Shown: piece after piece, positions 57,345 through 64,000 of the stretch | How the letters are laid out: every line of letters starts with the position of its first letter | Position numbering within the stretch: the stretch's first letter is position 1 | Origin: Anaeramoeba flamelloides | Taxonomy: Eukaryota > Metamonada > Anaeramoebidae | Assembly (NCBI GenBank): GCA_027625915.1 | Contig: JANTQA010000019.1 | Location: 1,386,001-1,450,000 of the forward strand | Reading direction: 5' to 3' | DNA: 64,000 nucleotides | Notes under the pieces: generated by a model | What the model was told of the DNA's origin: nothing | Database searches by the model: none | What the model saw: only the letters and a program-made list of their open reading frames with translations | Translations under genes and position numbers: made by a program

Positions 57345-57830
57345 TTTATTTATTTAGATAAAGGAGTAAATATAGAAAATTGTATCAAATAACAAAAAGA
57401 GAGAAGAAGAAAATTAATTAAAATAGTGAAATATAAAAAATAATACACTCATTTCCATGACCAAATTAAATACTATCCACTGTCGTTATTATTTTCAGTA
57501 TTTGTAAGAATTGAGCAAAATACTGATTTAATAAATTCTTTCGAATTCAGGAAAACTACCATTAACTTTTCTTGAGTTTTCTGTTTATTTGTAGAATCAA
57601 TAGATAATAAATGTCAAACAAAAAAAAAAAAAACAAGAAAATTTAGGCACTTCAAGACACGTCCCCTAAATACACAGAGGTAACAAAAACCCTATCGAAA
57701 AAAATCATTTTTTTATTTAATTATTTATTTCTTTAGAGAAAGAAGTAAATATAGAAAATTTATCAAACAAAAAAAAAGAGCAGAAGAGAATTAATTAAAA
57801 AGGTAAAATATTACTAATATACTATTGCTG
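57345..57830. repeat. composite repeat J+E, copy 3, with a second J
   Basis: Module J at 57345-57480, shortened hairpin words and 'GACACGTCCCCTAAATACAC', then a second J copy at about 57715-57830 ('AGAAAGAAGTAAATATAG'), so the module is tandemly repeated here. Confidence 0.6.
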
Positions 57831-58430
57831 AGACTAAGAAGGAAAAATATTGGCAATGCTTTTTACAAATGTAACTGATTAATAAATAGTAAAAATATCT
57901 AGATACTAATACATTTAAAATATTGTGCAAAAAATTTTATAATAATTTCTCATTATTAGAAAACTTTTTTTGGAATCAGTCCTAGAGAAATTATATTTTC
58001 AAATTTAACCAATTTTATATATTTTGTTAATTTTTAAGTCAAATAACTTCTTTTTATCAAAACAGAGTTAAAAATTTCAAAAATAGAAAAAAGAGGAATA
58101 AATTTCCAAATATTTATTCCATATAATTATTTTTTATTTATTACAATTTATCATAACTGTTATTTTACTTTTAAAAAAGATAAATTGTAAATTAGAGAGA
58201 ACTTGTAAATAGTCAAATATTCTGAGTTGAATAAATATATATATGATTTGATTTGAAGAAATTTGGTTGAAGAAAAATTGTAAAAAATAAAAAAAAATTT
58301 AAAAAAATGATTTAATAATTTTCTCAACTTATTTGTTCGAAGATCTCTGTTAAAAAGATGTAAAAAGAATGTTTCAAACAAAGGTTTTGAAAGAAGAGAT
58401 GTTGAACCATTGAAAAAAGAAGTTGATTTC

Positions 58431-58450
58431 AAAAAAAAAAAAAAAAAAAA
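58431..58450 (-). terminator. RNA polymerase III terminator (T20)
   Basis: A run of 20 A on plus (T on minus), one base after the tRNA-Pro copy 2 acceptor stem. Confidence 0.85.
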
Positions 58451-58451
58451 G

Positions 58452-58521
58452 GGCCAAACCGAGAATCGAACTCGGGTCCCATGCTCCCAAAGCATGTATT
58501 CTCCCATTAAACTATTTGGCC
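58452..58521 (-). tRNA. tRNA-Pro(UGG), copy 2
   Basis: Identical in all 70 positions to copy 1 by direct reading, in opposite orientation. Anticodon TGG, intact cloverleaf. Confidence 0.95.
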
Positions 58522-58855
58522 AGACATAAATATTCACATTTTGACTTAATATTATAAATAAAACAACTAATCAAATAATTTCATAAAAAAAATCAAAAAA
58601 TAAAATCTTCGACTTTTCAAACCAAAATCATAAAATTCTCCAAATTAACATATTTTTGGATCCAAACTATGTTTCAACAAACACACGATCATCTTTTGAA
58701 CCAACACAAATCAGATCTAATCTCCTTTAAGAAATAATATACTATGATATATTTGAAAAAACCATACACAATCAAAAACTTATAAAAATTAAAGTATTTT
58801 TCAATTACTACAAAATTACTTTTCTTACTACCCATAATCCACAAATCAAATATTT

Positions 58856-60629
58856 ATCAGAATAAAGTTTCAATCTCTAAAATATAAAATACGTAAAATC
58901 CCATCCAATTTGAATCTCCTAATAGTTTTAAAAACTCCAAGAAAAAAAAGTTTAATCAAAATAAAATGCAAATAAAGATCAAGAGAAAATTATGAAGAAG
59001 AACACGAAAACTATTGAACACGACAAATCACAGAAATTGAAGAAGTAGAAATTAAACTCACTTATCTCTGAAAAGTTGATAACATTATAAATTGTCTTTA
59101 AAATTATGAACTTTTTTTAAAGGGAGCAAGTACATTTTTCAAATTTTGATTGCCATCATTTATCCTAAAACTGAATTCGATTCAAATCTTTTTTTTAACC
59201 AAAGGACTTAGTATTTTATTTAAAAACGAGAGTGTAAGATATCCATAATAAAATATATATTCGACTAACATAAAAAATGTCAATCAAAAAAATGAAAAAT
59301 ATTGATCAAAAAAAAATAAATACAAACCATTTATTGCTTGATTTTATCTTCAATATTTGAGACAATTATTTCTTCTTAATTTGTTTTTTTTTTAATTTCT
59401 AATGGAAATACTTTTATTTGGAAAATGCTTGAAAAACAAATTTCTTTTTATTTCTAAAGAATTTCGAAAAAGAATATAAAAATCTCTATTTTCATTTAAT
59501 TCATCTAATTCTTGATTGAGTTCAGAAAATAGGATATTTATTGAATTAGTCTTTTAGAAATGAAGATTTATAGATTGGATAGGTTTGATTTTATAATTAT
59601 TTATTTTCTATCAAAATGACAACTCATAAGAATTCTGAATCATGATTGAAATTTTTTTTTGAATTTTTCAATTATTTTTATTTGAATCTTTTGTAACTGT
59701 TTTTTGATTCCAAAAATTCAGTCCCTTTATTTGAATCTTTTAAACAGTATTCTTTGTTTTGAAATTGTTTGATAAAAATTTTTAAAAATTGAATTTTGAA
59801 AGTAAATTTGTTAAAAAAATATTTTGTAAAATAATAATAAATAGTAATAGGGTTAAGAAATACAAGGTAATAAATTGTTTTTACCCATACAAATTTCGAA
59901 GATAAATAAAAAAAATCTTCGAAAATAGGTTGTTATCGATTTTTTTTTTTTTTTTTCATTGCTTTCAACAAATTTATTTAGAAAGTTGATTTTTTGTATT
60001 TGGTCTTCTAAAAGAAAATATTTGTTTCATTTACACACCTTTTCGGGTATATTTTTTTGGTTTACTCTTTGATTAATTTTGATAATTCGTATAAACACAT
60101 TTCTCGATCTAAATCAAATTTAATAAAACTAATAATTATTTTTTTCTATTTTCCCACTAGCTGAATCTTCTTTATATTGGGAAGATGAGTTACAAAGGGA
60201 AAACATCAAGTGGATACTTGATAAATCTTTAACACTGAAATACGAAAGTGTGAGTAACCTGAAAATAAAAACAGATAAGTAAGTACTAAAAAAGACCAAA
60301 GGTTTAAAGAAAATAAGATCAAACAAAAAAAAAAAAAGAAATAACAACAACTTACACAAAATCCCCAAGTGAACATTCATGATCAATTTTCAAATTATTA
60401 AATCAACTAAAAGTGTTATGGTTATGGTTTTTGGAGTCCTTAACAAAAAATAGCATTATTTTTTTTTGATTTTTTACGAATTATTTCTTATAAACTCTTT
60501 TTAAATATCTTTTTTTTTCTTTTTTTTTTTCCTTTTTTCTTTTCAATTTTTTGGTTTTGTTTTTGAAACATAAAAAAAATTGTTGCTGTCTTTCCCTTTA
60601 ACAATTGTGAAATCTAGGATTTTACGCTT
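58856..60629. other. 1.8-kb intergenic stretch, no gene seen
   Basis: A+T-rich. An 85-residue minus frame at 60129-60386 shows no recognisable features. No repeat ends noted. Confidence 0.45.
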
Positions 60630-60668
60630 ATGATTAGCGTCATCATAGATTTCTCTATAATCAGAGTA

Positions 60669-61788
60669 AGCTAAATTTCAAAAATAGGGGCAAATTTTTG
60701 ATTGAAAAAAAATTGTAATTTCTCATTTAGTGAATACCAAAACTCAACCCAGAAAAATCAGAACTTAAAACTAAAAAATAACCGTCTAAAACACCCTTTT
60801 CTGTTTTAATTATTATTTCTAATAAAAGAATAGAGAAAAGAAACCCATAAAGAAAAAAATAAATCTGACCCTATTTTTGAAATGATTTTTCATCTTAAAA
60901 TTATCCATTTAAGATTCACCATTGCTTCCAAGAACCTTTTGAAACAACTTTCCATCAGAGTTATCAGATTTTTACTATTTACCCATTTGGTATCAACCCA
61001 AACTTTCCTTGATACCTTTTTCAAGATAAAAAGAATCTCAACAAAAGAAAGAAAAAGAAAAAGAAAAGAAAGTGAAAACAAAACCAATTTTTTGAATGTA
61101 CAACAAAGAACTCAAAGATAAAATGAATACGATCTCATTCATCACATTGTCTCCAAATGAAAGAGAAAAGAAGATCTTATTTGATCTTGCTATTTCTTCA
61201 CTTTTCAAGGAACCATTGTAACTCATTAAAGCAAATTTGGTTGATACTTGTTTTCGAAGCAAACACTTCTTGGGTGTTTTACTTTCTTTGAATTTTACAA
61301 TCCCTTTCTCCAATGCTAATTAATCTCATCTCTTGAATATTAACGGTTTTCAAAAATGTTCTTGTTCATTCAACATAAAAATAACAATATGGAATCATTT
61401 TGAAAGAAAAATTGCAAAAAAATGAATTCAACTTTGGGAAATTTTCATTAAAAGAAGATTGTTTCTTGATATTAAATATTCAATAATGACTTTTAAAAGA
61501 TATTGGGTTCAGAATATTTGGTTAACACAACACACATACAGTCAGTTTCACTTTTAAGGCACAAACTTTCAACGAAATTTAAGACACAATGAAAATCTCA
61601 AATTAAAGCACAAAGTTCATATTCTAGTAAAAATAAATTGTAAAAAAAAAAAATTTCCAAATTTTGTGCCTTAATTTGAGATTTTTTTGTGCCTTAAATT
61701 TCGTAGTAAGTTTGTGCCTTAAAAGTGAAACTGACTGTACCAATAATTTAGAAAATACTAATGATGACCCTATTTTTGAAATTTAGCT
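60669..61788. mobile_element. TA-flanked DNA transposon family B
   Basis: 1,120 bases between TA dinucleotides. Terminal inverted repeats are 'AGCTAAATTTCAAAAATAGG' and its complement. An extra internal copy of the end sequence ('CCCTATTTTTGAAAT') lies at about 60870, suggesting a composite. Two overlapping frames (60882-61121 plus, 61038-61313 minus) have no recognisable transposase motif. It contains family P copy 7. Confidence 0.75.
61539..61737. mobile_element. palindromic MITE family P, copy 7
   Basis: TA-flanked, 199 bases, tips 'CAGTCAGTTTCAC' and 'GTGAAACTGACTG'. Inserted inside element B. Confidence 0.92.
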
Positions 61789-61790
61789 TA

Positions 61791-61986
61791 CAGTCAGTTT
61801 CACTTTTAAGGCACAAACTTTCAACGAAATTTAAGGCACAAAAAAATCTCAAATTAAGGCACAAAATTTGGAATTTTTTTTTTTACAATTTTTTTTACTA
61901 GAATTTGAATTTTGTGCTTTAATTTGAGATTTTTTTTGTGCCTTAAATTTCGATGAAAGTTTGTGCCTTAAAAGTGAAACTGACTG
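61791..61986. mobile_element. palindromic MITE family P, copy 8 (type copy)
   Basis: 196 bases, TA on both sides. Two arms of about 88 bases are nearly perfect inverted repeats around an A/T-rich loop of about 20. Each arm has the tip CAGTCAGTTTCAC, then three evenly spaced words 'TTAAGGCACAAA' separated by 'CTTTCAACGAAAT' and 'AAATCTCAAA'. It would fold into one long hairpin. It sits exactly at the right TA of element B, so either P inserted into B's target duplication or the two share it. Non-coding; the frames across it are artefacts. Confidence 0.95.
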
Positions 61987-62712
61987 TATGTTGTAATTTG
62001 GTGTAAATGGTATTAGTATTTCATTGCTCAAATAGCTCAAAAAATCTATTATAAATCTTATTATACAATAAATTCTTACATTTTTTACAAATGATCACTC
62101 TTAAAAAAGTTTCATTTTGAAAAAAATTTTTTTAAAGTTGTGGAAAAAAACTTAAACATCCAAAAAATTGAAACCCAAAATATTGTATTCTGGTATTTAA
62201 TAATTTAGATTTAGAACCTACAAAAGTAACTCTTTTTTTCAATTTTTTTAATTTCAAAGATTAGCTCTATAATCATCAACATAAAAGCACAAAGACTGAT
62301 CAGTTTTGTTGGTTTTTGATAAAGCTACTTGTAGCACCAATATATTTACAAGATTTGAGAAATAATTTGTCAAAAAAATATATTCTTTAATTATTTAATT
62401 TTTAAAAAAATACGAATTTTTTAACAACTAATCTACATTTGGCCATAAATTTAAGAAATATATTTTGTAACTTTGGAGTCTGAATATTGATAATTCAGCC
62501 TTTAAATTTATGGCGAAATGCAGATTTTATTCTGAAATTTGTTGGGTTTTTTACGAATACAGAGATCATTTTTAATTGATGAGATCAACAAATCTTACTA
62601 CTTGAGTAATCGATCATTTAGAGATATTTGAATCATGTAGCACTAATGTGGATAAACCCAATAACTGCATACTTTGATCCAGGGTTCTCCTTGGTTAACG
62701 CTAATCCCTTAA

Positions 62713-63365
62713 ATTACTTTTATAGAAATTTATCAAAAAGTAAATTTAGGGTGTAATTTACACTTCTTTCATCAATTAATATATAAAACCAAAAATTTCA
62801 TCAAAAAAAAACTGTTCAAAAAAATCGAAAAATTAAAAGAATCACCTGTGAATACCTTTAGGTATGTTTTCTTTTCACAAATAGAGCATCGAATGGTGTT
62901 TTGGTTTCAAAATTTCAATATCTGGTGAGACTCAAAAAATATTTTTCAGTAATGTTTACATAATTAAAATTTCTCAAAACAGTAAAGTGTACTTACTTAA
63001 ACAAGAACATTCAAAAAACAAAAAAAAAAATGTTTGACTAAAAGTTTTCTACTTTTGGATTTTTTTTACAAATCAACAAAACAAAATAAAACCAAACAAA
63101 ACCCAATTCCTTTATTTATTGGACAGATTACTTAATAACAATACAGCAACAGAGATGTGTAAAACAGTGAACACAATTAAATGAAATAAAAAGAAATGGA
63201 ATCAAAAAACTTGGCAAGCAATTGAAAATTGATCTTCAAAAATAGTATGAATAAAAAAATTAATGACTCTTTTTTTCGGTGAAAATAGCGAAATTGCGTT
63301 TTAAAAACACACTTGAAAGAGTTCCATCTTTGTAATTAAAGTTACCCACTGAGAATTTCTTTTAA
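62713..63365. other. intergenic with weak repeats
   Basis: About 63279-63365 matches 42850-42960 ('GAATTTCTTTTA' end). No gene. Confidence 0.4.
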
Positions 63366-63558
63366 AGTCAGTTCCATATTTAAGGCACAAACTTTAACGA
63401 AATTAAGGCACAATAAAAACACCGAATTAAAGCACAAGATTCAGATTATAGCCAAATAAATTGTAAAAAAAAAATTCCAAATTTTGTGCTTTAATTTGAG
63501 ATTTATTATGTCCCTTAAATTTCGTTGATAGTTTGTACCTTAAAAGTGGAAGTGCTTG
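63366..63558. mobile_element. palindromic MITE family P, copy 9 (diverged)
   Basis: About 193 bases, tips 'AGTCAGTTCCAT' and 'GTGGAAGTGCTTG'. The left TA is lost and the arms carry several differences, so this is an older copy. Confidence 0.85.
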
Positions 63559-63612
63559 TAATAAAAAAAATTTACAATAGAAATCAAGGTATTTAGAACA
63601 AAATTCACTTTA

Positions 63613-63636
63613 TTATATATATATATATATATATAT
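63613..63636. repeat. (TA)n microsatellite
   Basis: About 24 bases of TA repeat. A run of about 30 A follows at about 63680-63709. Confidence 0.85.
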
Positions 63637-63678
63637 CAATTAAAATATTTTCTATTACACTTTTATAACCGACACAAT

Positions 63679-63710
<32 letters not shown>

Positions 63711-63774
63711 ATTTTCCCAAATCATACAATAGATTTAATCAAGAAAAAAATCTTTCAAAAAAAAAATTAAATAT

Positions 63775-63945
63775 TTACTAATTTTTCACTTTTTGATAAC
63801 TTCACTTATAATAAACACTCTAGGTTAATAAGAGATCTTTGATAAAAAATGTTATTTTGAGATATTTTAAGTTAAAAAATCCAATTTTCCATGTTCTTTT
63901 AAGATTTTAAGACTAATAAATTAGAAGATGAATCATAAAAAATAC
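63775..63945 (+). repeat. dispersed repeat K, copy 2
   Basis: Matches 775-985: 'TTTTTGATAACTTCACTTA', 'GGTTAATAAGAGATCTTTGA' and 'AAAATCCAATTTT' in the same order and orientation. Confidence 0.6.
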
Positions 63946-63962
63946 TATTGAGTTGTTGTTTA

Positions 63963-64000
63963 CAGTCAGTTTCACTTTTAAGGCACAAACTTTCAACGAA
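63963..64000. mobile_element. palindromic MITE family P, copy 10, cut by window end
   Basis: Begins TA then 'CAGTCAGTTTCACTTTTAAG' and continues to the last base of the window. The length beyond is unknown. Confidence 0.85.

Larger units (their letters stand above)
58101..58855 (-). repeat. right arm of a large inverted repeat containing tRNA-Pro
   Basis: 755 bases, reverse complement of 53209-53944. The 125-residue minus frame across the tRNA and its flank is an artefact of this non-coding arm. Confidence 0.92.
60630..62708 (+). mobile_element. TTAA-flanked MITE family A, copy 2, split by insertions
   Basis: The left 39 bases (60630-60668, 'TGATTAGCGTCATC' to 'CAGAGTA') and the right 720 bases (61989-62708, ending 'ACGCTAATCCC' then TTAA) together make 759 bases, the same length as copy 1. 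The break falls at 'GTA|TGTTGTAATT', continuous in copies 1 and 3. The 1,320 inserted bases are element B plus a P element. Confidence 0.85.

Noticed and set aside
58160-58537. 125-residue frame on the minus strand
   Set aside because: It runs through the tRNA-Pro gene and its terminator; the mirror arm shows the same non-coding sequence.
60882-61313. Possible transposase of element B
   Set aside because: Two short overlapping frames on opposite strands with no DDE-type or helix-turn-helix motif that I can recognise.
1-64000. Search for LTR, Polinton or other virus-derived elements
   Set aside because: No integrase, protease, capsid, family B polymerase or long terminal repeat pair was recognised anywhere in the window.

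Overview
The window is eukaryotic nuclear DNA, about four-fifths A+T by eye. Long gene-poor stretches packed with short DNA transposons and hairpin repeats separate a few genes. The gene families are tandem-BTB proteins with RCC1 repeats, a giant ankyrin protein with an Asn tract, a U-box protein followed by many PH-like modules, and Asn/Lys/Glu-rich proteins of unknown function. Together with the extreme A+T bias they suggest an amoeboid protist. The RCC1-BTB-BTB architecture is most like what I know from Anaeramoeba (Metamonada). This is an inference from style; an amoebozoan is the main alternative.

Layout. 0-3.7 kb: repeats only. 3.7-12.4 kb (minus): an RCC1-BTB-BTB gene whose two exons appear to be separated by a 6.83-kb intron filled with transposons, including a decayed LINE and a 758-bp TTAA-flanked element. 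12.7-16.6 kb: several TA-flanked miniature elements around a small plus-strand gene resembling the ribosomal stalk protein P2. 16.6-19.5 kb: no gene seen, then a (CA)n tract. 19.7-25.4 kb (minus): one long coding tract broken into frames, with an N-terminal possible ubiquitin-like domain, an acidic region, a U-box and about six PH-like modules. Most breaks lie in long A runs. 25.4-32.6 kb: no gene seen, transposon remnants. 32.6-33.9 kb: a plus-strand gene of unknown function. 34-39 kb: repeats. 39.9-40.7 kb (minus): a short tandem-BTB gene without RCC1. 44.2-49.1 kb (minus): the ankyrin gene, apparently two exons with a transposon-bearing 838-bp intron. 50-53 kb: four copies of a palindromic element. 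53.2-58.9 kb: a near-identical inverted repeat, each arm carrying a tRNA-Pro(UGG) gene, around a 4.2-kb spacer of DNA transposons. 60.6-62.7 kb: a three-level nest of DNA transposons. The window ends inside a tenth copy of the palindromic element.

The dominant biology is a set of non-autonomous DNA transposon families. Most are flanked by TA and begin with CAGT, as Tc1/mariner-type elements do. They have expanded introns and intergenic space. No transposase gene was recognised in the window, so the families must be mobilised from elsewhere or be dead. No virus-like or LTR element was recognised.
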